Shown piece after piece: positions 14,469 to 23,195 of a DNA stretch of 33,798 nucleotides. The stretch's first letter is position 1; each line of letters begins with the position of its first letter. Below the pieces are notes generated by a model. That model saw only the letters and a list, made by a program, of their open reading frames with translations, did no database searches and was not told where the DNA came from. This stretch comes from an uncultured Subdoligranulum sp. (GTDB lineage: Bacteria > Bacillota > Clostridia > Oscillospirales > Ruminococcaceae): contig CALZZE010000027.1 of assembly GCA_945830575.1 (NCBI GenBank), positions 1-33,798 on the forward strand, given 5' to 3'. Both the position numbers and the translations under genes were made by a program.

Positions 14469-14999
14469 ATGGCGATTGGTGAACGCATCCACTTTTTCCG
14501 CACGATGCGGGGCATGACGCAGAAATACCTTGGCATGGCGCTGGGTTTCCCGGAGAAATCCGCAGATGTCCGCCTTGCGCAGTACGAGAATGGTTCCAGA
14601 ACGCCCAAGGCGGATGTAACCGCTGCGCTGGCACAGGTGCTTGACGTTTCACCCAAGGCGCTGGACGTACCGGACATTGACTCCTATGTGGGGCTGATGC
14701 ACACGCTGTTCACGCTGGAAGACCGCTACGGTCTTGAGGTCTGCGAGTGTGAGGATGAGGTGCATCTGCGTGTTCATATCCATAAAGGACGCGACGCAGC
14801 GGAACTTCACAGAATGCTTACCGCATGGGGTGCAGTTGCCGCCAAGCTGAAAGCGGGGGAGATTACCAAAGAAGAATATGACCGCTGGCGCTACCGCTAC
14901 CCTGAACTTGACACCTCCGGTCAGTGGCACAAGATCACGCCGTCGCATGAGCTGAGTGACCTGCTTCTTGCCGACCTCAAAGAACACACCGAAGAATAA
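14469..14999 (+). CDS. XRE-family transcriptional regulator
   Basis: A 176-aa probable repressor of the element's mobility operon. The N-terminal HTH (about 5-60) has the XRE pattern: GERIHFFRTMRGMTQKYLG, then RLAQYENGSRTPK, followed by the LAQVLDVSPKAL helix. The C-terminal ~100 residues are a non-homologous effector-type domain with conserved-looking YELD and HELSDLLL segments. Start ATG 14469 has AGGAG 9 bases upstream; the earlier in-frame ATG 14460 abuts the ribosome site. It is the only main gene on the plus strand, divergent from xis, the usual arrangement for a repressor of integration genes, and ends in a strong terminator. Confidence 0.85.
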   Translation: MAIGERIHFFRTMRGMTQKYLGMALGFPEKSADVRLAQYENGSRTPKADVTAALAQVLDVSPKALDVPDIDSYVGLMHTLFTLEDRYGLEVCECEDEVHLRVHIHKGRDAAELHRMLTAWGAVAAKLKAGEITKEEYDRWRYRYPELDTSGQWHKITPSHELSDLLLADLKEHTEE

Positions 15000-15049
15000 A
15001 AAAAGGCTCTGCCGACCTTCTTTTACAGAAAGTCAGCAGAGCCTTTTTC
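15000..15049. terminator. Bidirectional terminator between regulator and guaA
   Basis: AAAAGGCTCTGC pairs with GCAGAGCCTTTT, with an inner GACCTTCT/AGAAAGTC stem. A T-run follows on both strands, so it ends the regulator transcript and, from the other side, can terminate guaA in place of its displaced original terminator. Confidence 0.85.
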
Positions 15050-15134
15050 GCTCTCAATATAGGATTGGATGCGACAGCAAACCTGCAAACCATTCGCTCG
15101 CCAAGTAAGAGCAAACAAAATGGCTTTGGTATCT

Positions 15135-15152
15135 GCTATCATTTTGCTATCA
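15135..15152. repeat. Right-end integrase arm-type sites (2 x GCTATCA)
   Basis: GCTATCA begins at 15135 and 15146, 11 bases apart, inside TCTGCTATCATTTTGCTATC. It matches the first two left-end copies in order, spacing and orientation and lies about 80-100 bases inside the right end. Confidence 0.6.
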
Positions 15153-15221
15153 AACAGGAAATGAGATTTTCAAAAAGTGAGTGTTTTCAAGGCTTTTCAG
15201 CCCACCATATTCACTTTTTTC

Positions 15222-15234
15222 TCATTCAAACTCG
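15222..15234 (-). other. attR: guaA 3' end supplied by the element
   Basis: On the minus strand CGAGTTTGAATGA encodes the last residues E-F-E and stop of the current guaA. It is the partner of CGAGTGGGAGTGA at 4589-4601, with the CGAGT crossover shared. The element therefore restores the guaA reading frame with a slightly altered C-terminus. Confidence 0.75.
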
Positions 15235-16766
15235 ATGGTTGCCGGCGGTTTGGTGGTGTAATCAAACATGACGCGGTTGATGTTTTTGACTTCGTTGACG
15301 ATGCGGTTCGCCGCCGTGGTGATGGTGGACTGAGGCAGCAGCGTCACTTCTGCAGTCATGAAATCGGTGGTAGTGACAGCCCTCAGCGCAATGGCGTAAT
15401 CGTAGGTGCGCTCATCTCCCATGACACCCACGCTGCGCATATTGGTCAGCGCCGCAAAATACTGGCTGGGACGCTGGTCAGTGGGCAGCTTGTCTACCTC
15501 TTCACGCCAAATGGCATCGGCATCCTGCACAATGGCCACTTTTTCCGGCGTCACATCTCCGATAATGCGAATGGCCAAGCCGGGGCCGGGGAACGGCTGA
15601 CGGGCCACCAGATATTCCGGCAGACCAAGCTCGCGGCCCGCCTGACGCACTTCGTCCTTGAACAGATCCCGCAGCGGTTCCACGATTTCCTTGAAATCCA
15701 CATGCTCCGGCAGTCCGCCCACGTTGTGGTGGCTCTTGATAGTGGCGGATTCGCCGCCAAGGCCGCTCTCCACCACGTCAGGATAGATGGTGCCCTGCGC
15801 CAGGAAATCCACCTTGCCAATCTTCTTGGCCTCTTCCTCAAAGACTCGGATGAACTCCTCGCCAATGATCTTGCGCTTGCGTTCCGGCTCGGATACGCCC
15901 GCCAACTTGGTATAGTAACGCTCACGGGCATCCACACAGATAAAATTGATGTCAAACTGGCCGCCCTGACCAAACACCTCGCAGACCTGTTCCCGCTCGT
16001 TCTTGCGCAGCAGACCGTGATCCACAAACACACAGGTCAGCTGCTTGCCGATGGCCTTGGCCAGCATGGCCGCGCAGACGCTGGAGTCCACACCGCCGGA
16101 CAGCGCGCACAGAACCTTGCCGTCCCCGATTTTCTCCCGCAATGCCTTGACGCTCTGCTCCACAAAGGAATCCATCTTCCACGTTCCCGTGCAGCCACAG
16201 ACCTTGTACACAAAATTGTGCAGTATCTGGGTGCCGTGCTCCGTGTGCAGAACTTCCGGGTGGAACTGCGTGCAGTATAGGCCGCGGGCCTTGTCCTGCG
16301 CAGCGGCTACAGGGCAGTTGGGGGTATGTGCCACAATTTCAAAGCCGGGAGCCGCCTGCTCAATATAATCGTTATGGCTCATCCAGCAGATGTTCTGGTC
16401 GGGCAGCGTGTCAAACAGGGGGCTGGCAGTATCCAAATCCACCAACGTTTTGCCATACTCCCGCTCGGGGGCTTTGGTCACATGGCCGCCCAGCTGGTGC
16501 ATCATCAGCTGGCTGCCGTAACAGATGCCCAGAATGGGCACACCCCAACTGTAAATTTCCGGGTCGATGGAGGGTGAATCCGGCAGATAGGCGCTGTTGG
16601 GGCCGCCGGTAAAGATAATGCCTTTGGGATTCTTGGCCTTGATTTTCGCAAGGTCGGTGCGGTAAGAATAAATCTCACAATAAACATTGCATTCACGGAC
16701 GCGGCGGGCAATCAGCTGGTTGTACTGGCCGCCGAAATCCAACACGATGACGGTTTCCTGCTGCAT
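15222..16766 (-). CDS. guaA: GMP synthase (glutamine-hydrolysing)
   Basis: Converts XMP to GMP using glutamine and ATP in purine synthesis. The 514-aa protein has a class I glutamine amidotransferase domain (Cys82 in GICYGSQL; His169 and Glu171 in FHPEVLH) and a PP-loop ATP pyrophosphatase domain (SGGVDSS at 223-229). The C-terminal dimerisation domain ends in [14 protein letters not shown] 16766-16764 follows AAAGGAG and begins at the conserved N-terminus; the longer upstream frame lacks support. Almost all GuaA proteins end in E-W-E; the E-F-E here is explained by the inserted element, which replaced the last codons. The enzyme is probably still functional because only one residue changes. 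Confidence 0.97.
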   Translation of the reverse strand: MQQETVIVLDFGGQYNQLIARRVRECNVYCEIYSYRTDLAKIKAKNPKGIIFTGGPNSAYLPDSPSIDPEIYSWGVPILGICYGSQLMMHQLGGHVTKAPEREYGKTLVDLDTASPLFDTLPDQNICWMSHNDYIEQAAPGFEIVAHTPNCPVAAAQDKARGLYCTQFHPEVLHTEHGTQILHNFVYKVCGCTGTWKMDSFVEQSVKALREKIGDGKVLCALSGGVDSSVCAAMLAKAIGKQLTCVFVDHGLLRKNEREQVCEVFGQGGQFDINFICVDARERYYTKLAGVSEPERKRKIIGEEFIRVFEEEAKKIGKVDFLAQGTIYPDVVESGLGGESATIKSHHNVGGLPEHVDFKEIVEPLRDLFKDEVRQAGRELGLPEYLVARQPFPGPGLAIRIIGDVTPEKVAIVQDADAIWREEVDKLPTDQRPSQYFAALTNMRSVGVMGDERTYDYAIALRAVTTTDFMTAEVTLLPQSTITTAANRIVNEVKNINRVMFDYTTKPPATIEFE

Positions 16767-16798
16767 GAAGTGGCTCCTTTCCCTTTTCACTACCTTGT

Positions 16799-16827
16799 AG
16801 TATACCATATTTCCCGGAAAACAGCAA
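16799..16827 (-). promoter_or_regulatory. guaA promoter
   Basis: On the minus strand TTGCTG (16822-16827) and TATACT (16799-16804) are separated by 17 bases, placing the start about 25 bases before the ATG. No purine riboswitch structure is visible in this short leader. Confidence 0.75.
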
Positions 16828-16848
16828 GGCTGGAAGATACCTTAACGC

Positions 16849-17685
16849 TTATAATTTTTCGATCCATGAGAAAAAGTGGTTCAACCCTTGGTTCTCTTGC
16901 CTTGTTTCCAAAAACATGCCTGCCGTATACCAAGAATGCGTGTCCTTTTTATCTTTGACGGAATAGAGTCCGCACTCGATTCCCAAACGTTTCGCCTTTT
17001 CTTGGAATCGCTCTGCGCAGGAATAGTCAATCAGCCCATCGTGTTTGCTTTGAATCAGCAGCATTGGAATATGGCTTTCTGTCATCAATGCACAGGGTTC
17101 CCCCTGCGTTCTGTCAAAATCTTTTGGGAACAGTTGGTTCAGAAGAATTTTTACCGCCAGGGACTGACTCCCCGAAAAGCTGTACGGCCCGCCAACGCCG
17201 ATGAATCCAATCACGTTGGTTAGGTCCAAATCAAATTGCTGCTGCGCTTGCCTGCTGTAACTAAGAATGGAGGACAGATGCGCCCCGGCTGAGGGGCCGG
17301 AGACAATGATGTTTTCGGTATCAATCCCCTCCTGTTTCAAAAAGGATAACGCCGCTTTGTATCCCATGCAGACATCCTCCAACTGGCAGGGATATTGATA
17401 GGCCGGTGACAGTCGGTATCCCAGCGAAACGAATCGGTATCCTTCTCTTGCAAAGCACTGTCCCACAAAGTCAAAATATCGTGGACTGCCTGCATTCCAT
17501 CCGCCGCCATGGATCCAAACAACGATTTTATTGCTTATCGTTCTTTTCGGTTCATAGTACAGGAAATATTGTTCCTTATCCTCTCCAAAGGGAACACACT
17601 TCGGTTCAACGATTTTCTTTACCGAATACATTTTCCGGTACAGGCCCGCATAGCTAAAGCTTTCCCGCCAAAAGTCCTTCATCAT
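16849..17685 (-). CDS. Alpha/beta hydrolase (HSL-like esterase)
   Basis: A 278-aa cytoplasmic hydrolase, probably acting on small esters; the substrate is unknown. It shows the HSL-type oxyanion motif HGGGW (59-63), the nucleophile elbow GPSAG (Ser132), an acid near KHDGLID (Asp216 or Asp220) and His250 in DTHSWY. No signal peptide is seen. The ATG (two in tandem; 17685 used) lies 4 bases after the GNAT gene stop, so the two are one operon. There is no terminator between it and guaA, but guaA has its own promoter. Confidence 0.88.
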   Translation of the reverse strand: MMKDFWRESFSYAGLYRKMYSVKKIVEPKCVPFGEDKEQYFLYYEPKRTISNKIVVWIHGGGWNAGSPRYFDFVGQCFAREGYRFVSLGYRLSPAYQYPCQLEDVCMGYKAALSFLKQEGIDTENIIVSGPSAGAHLSSILSYSRQAQQQFDLDLTNVIGFIGVGGPYSFSGSQSLAVKILLNQLFPKDFDRTQGEPCALMTESHIPMLLIQSKHDGLIDYSCAERFQEKAKRLGIECGLYSVKDKKDTHSWYTAGMFLETRQENQGLNHFFSWIEKL

Positions 17686-17689
17686 TTTC

Positions 17690-18451
17690 TCAGCCTTTCA
17701 CACTCTTGTTCCATAACCGGTCAATGGCACGGGCATCCAGAATGTTGACCGTTTCAAAATTTCCATTGACAAAGACCGCCCAGTTGTTAAAGACGCAGGG
17801 CACGGTTTTTGCCTGTTCCCGGCTGGTGATGTGATGCAGATGGAGGGGTATCTGTTGTTTCTGCGCATGTTGTTGGAGCCGCAGGATCTGCTGTACCGCA
17901 TAGGGACACTGGTCATCGTAGTAAATGGATATTCCCTGTTCCCCGATATGCATTTTTTTGGCATCTGGTGCAAACCGGGGCGTGGAGCCGTCCAGAGACA
18001 GTGCCAGCAGTTCATACCCATTGTCCGTGCGATCCACGGTTTCAAAGCCAAATCGTTTTGCAAAGCTCTGGTCGGACAGCCATGCCTTTTGTTTCGCAAA
18101 CCCCAACATGCAGATACCGCTTTTTCCCTGCTGTTTGGCGTCCGAAAGGCAGGATTCCATCAGGGCGCGGCCATAGCCTTTGCCTTTTGCCTCGCCCAAA
18201 ACCCATAAGCAATAGATATACAAATAATTTTCTCCCACAATGGGAACCCATGCGGTTTCCAGAGGTGCATATTCAATGAAAACTGTGGCTTTTGCGTCCA
18301 GCTTGCGGAATACATGCCCTTCCTCCAACCGCTCTGCAAGCCAACGGCGTTTGGCCTCAACGCCGGGATGCTGGGTCTTGCTGCGAATAATACAACAAAG
18401 ATGCTGCTGAGATAGATTTTCCCGGGTCAAGTCGATGAATTGAGGACTCAT
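17690..18451 (-). CDS. GNAT acetyltransferase with YoaP-like C-terminus
   Basis: A 253-aa two-part protein. Residues ~1-150 form a GNAT fold, with the acetyl-CoA binding segment GEAKGKGYGRALMESC after a beta strand (YIYCLWVLG). Residues ~165-253 match the YoaP-type C-terminal domain, including the DDQCPYAVQQI segment and FVNGNFETVNIL, which resembles a thioredoxin-like fold with a single Cys. The substrate is unknown. It has its own promoter (18490-18518) and is followed 4 bases later by the hydrolase gene. The fused domain structure is known from Bacillus and clostridial proteins. Confidence 0.88.
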   Translation of the reverse strand: MSPQFIDLTRENLSQQHLCCIIRSKTQHPGVEAKRRWLAERLEEGHVFRKLDAKATVFIEYAPLETAWVPIVGENYLYIYCLWVLGEAKGKGYGRALMESCLSDAKQQGKSGICMLGFAKQKAWLSDQSFAKRFGFETVDRTDNGYELLALSLDGSTPRFAPDAKKMHIGEQGISIYYDDQCPYAVQQILRLQQHAQKQQIPLHLHHITSREQAKTVPCVFNNWAVFVNGNFETVNILDARAIDRLWNKSVKG

Positions 18452-18489
18452 TTTCTACTCACTCCCTGAGTATCATCATTCTTGTTCTT

Positions 18490-18518
18490 AGTATATCAAA
18501 GAATATCTCCTGTGACAA
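18490..18518 (-). promoter_or_regulatory. Promoter of the GNAT-hydrolase operon
   Basis: On the minus strand TTGTCA (18513-18518) and TATACT (18490-18495) are separated by 17 bases, just beyond the tuf terminator. Confidence 0.75.
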
Positions 18519-18521
18519 TAC

Positions 18522-18552
18522 AAAAAGGCACCCGCCTTGCGGCAGGTGCCTT
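18522..18552 (-). terminator. tuf terminator
   Basis: On the minus strand AAGGCACCTGCC pairs with GGCGGGTGCCTT around GCAA and is followed by TTTTT. It ends the tuf transcript 24 bases after the stop. Confidence 0.9.
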
Positions 18553-18575
18553 GAAAAGTCATTTCTGACCGAAAA

Positions 18576-19781
18576 TTACTTCTCGATCTTGGAAACAACG
18601 CCGGAACCAACGGTGTGGCCGCCCTCGCGGATAGCGAAACGCATGCCCTCTTCCATGGCAACGGGGGTGATCAGCTCAACGTGCATATCAACGTTGTCGC
18701 CGGGCATGCACATCTCGGTACCCTCGGGCAGGGTGATGGTGCCGGTAACGTCGGTGGTACGGAAGTAGAACTGAGGACGATAGTTGTTGAAGAACGGGGT
18801 GTGACGGCCGCCCTCATCCTTCTTCAGCACGTAAACAGCGCCATCGAAGGTGGTATGAGGATGAACGGAACCGGGAACAGCGATAACCTGGCCACGCTCG
18901 ATCTGGTTACGGTCGATACCACGCAGCAGAGCGCCGATGTTGTCGCCAGCCTGAGCGAAGTCCAGGCTCTTGCGGAACATCTCGAGGCCGGTGATGGTGG
19001 TGGTCAACTTGTCCTCTTTCAGACCAACGATCTCCATCTGGTCGCCAACGTGAGCAGTGCCACGCTCCACACGGCCAGTGGCAACGGTGCCACGGCCGGA
19101 AATGGTCATGACGTCCTCAACGGGCATCAGGAAGGGCTTGTCAGCAGCACGGTCGGGAGTGGGGATGTAGCTGTCAACAGCGTCCATCAGCTCCCAGATG
19201 CAGGCATACTCAGGAGCGTTCACATCGGTAGAGGTGCACTCCAGAGCCTTCAGAGCGGAACCACGGATGATGGGGGTGTTCTCGCCGTCGAAGTCCTGGC
19301 TGTCCAGCAACTCACGAACTTCCATCTCAACCAGATCCAGCAGTTCTTCGTCGTCGACCATGTCGCACTTGTTCAGAAACACAACGATCTTGGGCACGCC
19401 GACCTGACGGGCGAGCAGGATGTGCTCACGGGTCTGGGGCATGGGACCATCGGTAGCAGCAACGACCAGAATAGCGCCGTCCATCTGAGCAGCACCAGTG
19501 ATCATGTTCTTGATATAGTCAGCGTGGCCCGGGCAGTCAACGTGGGCGTAGTGACGCTTCTCGGTGTGGTACTCAACGTGAGCAGTGTTGATCGTGATGC
19601 CACGAGCCTTCTCTTCGGGAGCCTTGTCGATGCTGGAGTAATCCATGAAGTCGGCATCGCCCTTCAGAGCCAGAGTCTTGGTGATGGCGGCGGTCAGAGT
19701 GGTCTTGCCGTGGTCGACGTGACCGATGGTGCCAATGTTGACGTGCTCCAAAGAGCGGTCAAATTTTTCCTTTTCAGCCAT
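18576..19781 (-). CDS. tuf: Elongation factor Tu
   Basis: Delivers aminoacyl-tRNA to the ribosome. The 401-aa protein carries the GTPase motifs GHVDHGKT (20-27), DCPGHAD and NKCD, and the usual domains 2 and 3 ending in [13 protein letters not shown]. It is the last gene of the rpsL-rpsG-fusA-tuf cluster, but it also has its own promoter (19834-19862) in the gap after fusA. It ends at a strong terminator. Length and motifs are normal; nothing unusual is seen. Confidence 0.98.
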   Translation of the reverse strand: MAEKEKFDRSLEHVNIGTIGHVDHGKTTLTAAITKTLALKGDADFMDYSSIDKAPEEKARGITINTAHVEYHTEKRHYAHVDCPGHADYIKNMITGAAQMDGAILVVAATDGPMPQTREHILLARQVGVPKIVVFLNKCDMVDDEELLDLVEMEVRELLDSQDFDGENTPIIRGSALKALECTSTDVNAPEYACIWELMDAVDSYIPTPDRAADKPFLMPVEDVMTISGRGTVATGRVERGTAHVGDQMEIVGLKEDKLTTTITGLEMFRKSLDFAQAGDNIGALLRGIDRNQIERGQVIAVPGSVHPHTTFDGAVYVLKKDEGGRHTPFFNNYRPQFYFRTTDVTGTITLPEGTEMCMPGDNVDMHVELITPVAMEEGMRFAIREGGHTVGSGVVSKIEK

Positions 19782-19833
19782 TGGAAGTATCCTCCTTTAA
19801 TGAAACAATTTAATAAGCCTTTGCCTATAGCCT

Positions 19834-19862
19834 ATGATACTAGATTCTGCACAAAAAATCAA
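19834..19862 (-). promoter_or_regulatory. tuf promoter
   Basis: On the minus strand TTGATT (19857-19862) and TATCAT (19834-19839) are separated by 17 bases in the 96-base gap between fusA and tuf, so tuf can be transcribed independently of the str cluster. Confidence 0.7.
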
Positions 19863-19877
19863 GAGTTTACGCAGAAT

Positions 19878-21995
19878 TTAGTGCTTGGAACGGTCGCTCA
19901 TGATCTTTTCGGCAACATTCTTGGGGACCTGCTGGTAATCGGCGGGCTCCATGGAATACTGGCCGCGGCCCTGCGTCTTGGAGCGCAGGTCAGTGGCGTA
20001 GCCGAACATCTCGGACAGAGGAACCATGGCGGTCACACGGGCGGTGCCGTCCTGAGATTCCTGGCCCTGAATCTGGCCACGGCGGCTGTTCAGGTCGCCG
20101 ATAACGTTGCCCATATACTCGTCGGGAACGATAACATCGACCTTCATGATGGGCTCCATGATGACGGGATCGCACTTCTTCATGGCCTCCTTGAAAGCCA
20201 TGGAGCCGGCGATGGAGAACGCCATTTCAGAGGAGTCGACTTCATGATAGGAGCCGTCCCACAGGGTGACCTTGACATCCACGACGGGATAACCGGCCAG
20301 AACACCAGCCTTCATCGCGCCCTGAATACCATTGTCGACAGCGGGGATATACTCCTTGGGGATCGCGCCGCCAACCACAGCGTTGACGAACTCGTAACCC
20401 TTGCCGGGGTTGGGCTCCAGCTTGATCTTGACATGACCATACTGGCCCTTACCGCCGGACTGGCGGGCATACTTGGTCTCCTGATTGGCATCCTTGCGGA
20501 TGGTCTCACGGTAGGCGACCTGCGGAGCGCCCACGTTGGCCTCCACCTTGAACTCGCGGAGCAGACGGTCCACGATGATCTCCAGATGGAGCTCGCCCAT
20601 ACCGGCGATGATGGTCTGACCAGTTTCCTCGTCAGTCCAAGTACGGAAGGTGGGGTCTTCCTCGGCCAGCTTGGCCAGAGCAATGCCCATCTTCTCAGAA
20701 CCAGCCTTGGTCTTGGGCTCGATGGCAACGCGGATAACGGGCTCCGGGAAGTTCATGCTCTCCAGAATGACGGGATGCTTCTCGTCACACAGAGTGTCAC
20801 CGGTGGTGGTGTTCTTCAGACCGACAGCAGCGGCGATGTCGCCGGCGTAAACAGTCTCGATGTCCTTCCGGTTGTTGGCGTGCATCTGCAGGATACGGCC
20901 GATACGCTCGTTCTGATCCTTCACAGAGTTGTACACGGTGGTGCCGGCGTTCAGCGTACCGGAGTACACACGGAAGAAGCACAGCTTGCCCACATAGGGG
21001 TCAGTCATGATCTTGAACGCCAGAGCGGCGAAGGGCTCGTCATCGCTGGACTTGCGGTCCTCCTCCTCACCGGTATCGGGGTTGGTACCCTTGATGTCGG
21101 CAACGTCGGTGGGAGCGGGCATATAGTCTACGATGGCGTCCAGCAGCGCCTGAACGCCGCGGTTCTTGTAGGAAGAGCCGCAGACAACGGGCACGATGGT
21201 GTTCTCCAGAGTGCCCTTACGAAGGCCGGCCTTGATTTCGTCCTTGGTCAGTTCCTCGCCTTCCAGGTACTTCATCATCAGGTCTTCGTCGGTCTCGGCC
21301 ACGGCCTCAACCATCTTGGCGCGCCACTCCTCGGCCTCGTCCTTCATGTCCGCAGGAATTTCCTCCACGCGGACATCGTTGCCCATGTCGTCATAGTAGA
21401 CTTCCGCCTTCATGTCGACCAGGTCAATGATACCCTTGAAGGTATCTTCCTTGCCGATGGGCAGCTGGATGGGCACACCGTTGGCATGCAGACGGTCATG
21501 GAGCATCTGCACGCAGCGGAAGAAGTCGGCACCCATGGTGTCCATCTTGTTGACGTACACCATGCGGGGCACGTGATACTCGTCAGCCTGACGCCAGACG
21601 GTCTCAGACTGAGGCTCGACACCGCCCTTGGCGGCCAGAACGGTCACAGAACCGTCCAGCACGCGCAGGGAACGCTGAACCTCAACGGTGAAGTCCACGT
21701 GGCCCGGGGTGTCGATGATGTTGATACGGTGACGGTTCTTCTTGAACGCGGCCGGATCATGCTGGGTCTCGGAATGGCTCCAATAGCAGGTGGTAGCGGC
21801 GGAGGTGATGGTGATACCACGCTCCTGCTCCTGCGCCATCCAGTCCATCGTGGCAGCACCGTCATGCACTTCGCCGATCTTATGGTTGATGCCGGTGTAG
21901 TACAGGATACGCTCGGTGGTGGTGGTCTTGCCTGCATCGATGTGAGCCATGATGCCGATGTTACGCGTCATTTGCAGAGATACATCTCTTGCCAT
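19878..21995 (-). CDS. fusA: Elongation factor G
   Basis: GTPase driving ribosomal translocation. The 705-aa protein begins [20 protein letters not shown] with the AHIDAGKT P-loop, then DTPGHVD and NKMD, and the standard domains II-V ending in the [11 protein letters not shown] tail. The ATG follows AGGAGG. It lies 21 bases after rpsG and 96 bases before tuf in the conserved str order. Length and motifs are normal. Confidence 0.98.
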   Translation of the reverse strand: MARDVSLQMTRNIGIMAHIDAGKTTTTERILYYTGINHKIGEVHDGAATMDWMAQEQERGITITSAATTCYWSHSETQHDPAAFKKNRHRINIIDTPGHVDFTVEVQRSLRVLDGSVTVLAAKGGVEPQSETVWRQADEYHVPRMVYVNKMDTMGADFFRCVQMLHDRLHANGVPIQLPIGKEDTFKGIIDLVDMKAEVYYDDMGNDVRVEEIPADMKDEAEEWRAKMVEAVAETDEDLMMKYLEGEELTKDEIKAGLRKGTLENTIVPVVCGSSYKNRGVQALLDAIVDYMPAPTDVADIKGTNPDTGEEEDRKSSDDEPFAALAFKIMTDPYVGKLCFFRVYSGTLNAGTTVYNSVKDQNERIGRILQMHANNRKDIETVYAGDIAAAVGLKNTTTGDTLCDEKHPVILESMNFPEPVIRVAIEPKTKAGSEKMGIALAKLAEEDPTFRTWTDEETGQTIIAGMGELHLEIIVDRLLREFKVEANVGAPQVAYRETIRKDANQETKYARQSGGKGQYGHVKIKLEPNPGKGYEFVNAVVGGAIPKEYIPAVDNGIQGAMKAGVLAGYPVVDVKVTLWDGSYHEVDSSEMAFSIAGSMAFKEAMKKCDPVIMEPIMKVDVIVPDEYMGNVIGDLNSRRGQIQGQESQDGTARVTAMVPLSEMFGYATDLRSKTQGRGQYSMEPADYQQVPKNVAEKIMSDRSKH

Positions 21996-22016
21996 GGCTT
22001 AAACCTCCTAAGCAGA

Positions 22017-22487
22017 TCAATAACGGTAGTGGGCGAAAGCCTTGTTGGCCTCGGCCATCTTGTGGGTGTCCTCGCGCTTCTTGACAGCGCCGCCAACACC
22101 GTTGGTAGCGTCAATGATCTCGGCGGCCAGACGGGCAGACATGGTCTTCTCGTTGCGGCTGCGGCTGTACTGGGTCAGCCAGCGCAGGCCAAGAGTCTCG
22201 CGGCGGGCGGGGCTGACCTCCAGGGGAACCTGGTAGTTGGCGCCACCGACACGGCGGGTCTTGCACTCGAGGCTGGGCATGATGTTCTCCATGGCCTTCT
22301 CGAACATGTCGAGAGGCTCATTGCCGGTCTTTTCACGGACAATGTCGAACGCATCGTACACGATCTTCTGGGCAACGCCCTTCTTGCCATCGAGCATGAT
22401 GGAGTTGACCAGACGGGTGACGATCTTGGAATTGTAAATAGGATCAGCCAGAACTTCGCGCTTGGCGACATTACCTCTTCTGGGCAT
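22017..22487 (-). CDS. rpsG: 30S ribosomal protein S7
   Basis: Primary 16S rRNA-binding protein of the small-subunit head. The 156-aa product begins [20 protein letters not shown], the usual S7 start, with GGAGGGAAGAAAG just upstream of ATG 22487-22485; the longer frame with MKEGRK is not the normal start. The body includes the conserved [11 protein letters not shown] segment. It sits between rpsL and fusA in the normal str order. Confidence 0.97.
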   Translation of the reverse strand: MPRRGNVAKREVLADPIYNSKIVTRLVNSIMLDGKKGVAQKIVYDAFDIVREKTGNEPLDMFEKAMENIMPSLECKTRRVGGANYQVPLEVSPARRETLGLRWLTQYSRSRNEKTMSARLAAEIIDATNGVGGAVKKREDTHKMAEANKAFAHYRY

Positions 22488-22599
22488 CTTTCTTCCCTCC
22501 TTCACATAAATGATATCATCGGTACTCGAAAGTTAAGAAAACTCCCGTTGTGCCACAAAAGAGATCAGGCGATCTGTTTTATGGCGAAAAGATGTTTCC

Positions 22600-23025
22600 T
22601 TACTTCTTGGCACCGGCCTTGGGACGCTTCGCACCGTACTTGGAGCGGGCCTGGTTGCGGTTGGCCACACCCTGGGTATCCAGAGTACCACGGATGATGT
22701 GGTAACGGACGCCGGGCAGGTCCTTCACACGACCGCCGCGGATCAGCACGACACTGTGCTCCTGCAGGTTATGGCCGATACCAGGAATGTAAGAGGTGAC
22801 CTCGATACCATTCGTGAGGCGGACACGGGCAACTTTACGCAGAGCAGAGTTCGGCTTCTTGGGGGTCATGGTACGCACAGCGGTGCACACGCCGCGCTTC
22901 TGCGGGCTGTTCATCGTGGTGTACTGCTTCTTCTGGGAGTTGTAGCACTTCTGCAGAGCGGGAGCAGTGCTCTTGTGGACCAGAACCTCACGGCCTTTGC
23001 GAACGAGCTGGTTAAAAGTAGGCAT
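22600..23025 (-). CDS. rpsL: 30S ribosomal protein S12
   Basis: Decoding-site protein of the 30S subunit. The 141-aa product begins [20 protein letters not shown] and contains [17 protein letters not shown] and the [13 protein letters not shown] loop, with the wild-type Lys residues at the streptomycin positions. ATG 23025-23023 is preceded by GAAAGGAGAAAAG. A strong promoter (23118-23146) starts the str cluster here. Upstream frames extending this ORF are not used. Nothing unusual in length. Confidence 0.97.
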   Translation of the reverse strand: MPTFNQLVRKGREVLVHKSTAPALQKCYNSQKKQYTTMNSPQKRGVCTAVRTMTPKKPNSALRKVARVRLTNGIEVTSYIPGIGHNLQEHSVVLIRGGRVKDLPGVRYHIIRGTLDTQGVANRNQARSKYGAKRPKAGAKK

Positions 23026-23117
23026 TTCTTTTCTCCTTTCTCTCATATTCTGCGGGGTACCGCGGGTTTTTGTTTGGCGTTTGGCCGCACTATCCCCCGG
23101 ATACTCACGCAAGATTT

Positions 23118-23146
23118 ATCATACAGGAAAAGCATGCGATTGTCAA
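23118..23146 (-). promoter_or_regulatory. Promoter of the str operon (rpsL)
   Basis: On the minus strand a consensus TTGACA (23141-23146) and TATGAT (23118-23123) are separated by 17 bases. The leader to rpsL is about 85 bases. Confidence 0.85.
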
Positions 23147-23195
23147 GTAGTATTGCCAAATTTTTCTCGTAAAAATCGTGCAAAACAGAGAATTT

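Larger units (their letters stand above)
4597..15234. mobile_element. Integrative and mobilizable element inserted in the guaA 3' end
   Basis: About 10.63 kb lies between the two ACTCG crossover copies (4597-4601 and 15230-15234). Backbone genes are a tyrosine integrase, excisionase, MobC-like protein, RepA-like ATPase, MobV relaxase with an oriT-like site, and a divergent XRE-type regulator. Cargo is an EcoRII-like restriction-modification/Vsr cluster and small unknown genes. GCTATCA pairs lie about 80-135 bases inside each end. No coupling protein or type IV secretion genes are present, so transfer would need a helper element. Integration at the 3' end of guaA is a known hotspot for genomic islands. 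Exact ends are inferred, since the flanking repeat is short and imperfect. Confidence 0.85.

Noticed and set aside
4598-15106. CTCGCCAAGT direct repeat (4598-4607 and 15097-15106) as the att core
   Set aside because: The right-hand copy lies inside the element relative to the GCTATCA arm sites and far from the guaA end. The guaA-end CGAGT repeat explains the boundaries better. The 10-mer may be a secondary site or chance.
18615-22697. 1360-aa open frame on the plus strand
   Set aside because: It runs antisense across tuf, fusA and rpsG and has no domain features. Strong codon bias in these GC-rich genes leaves the opposite strand free of stops.
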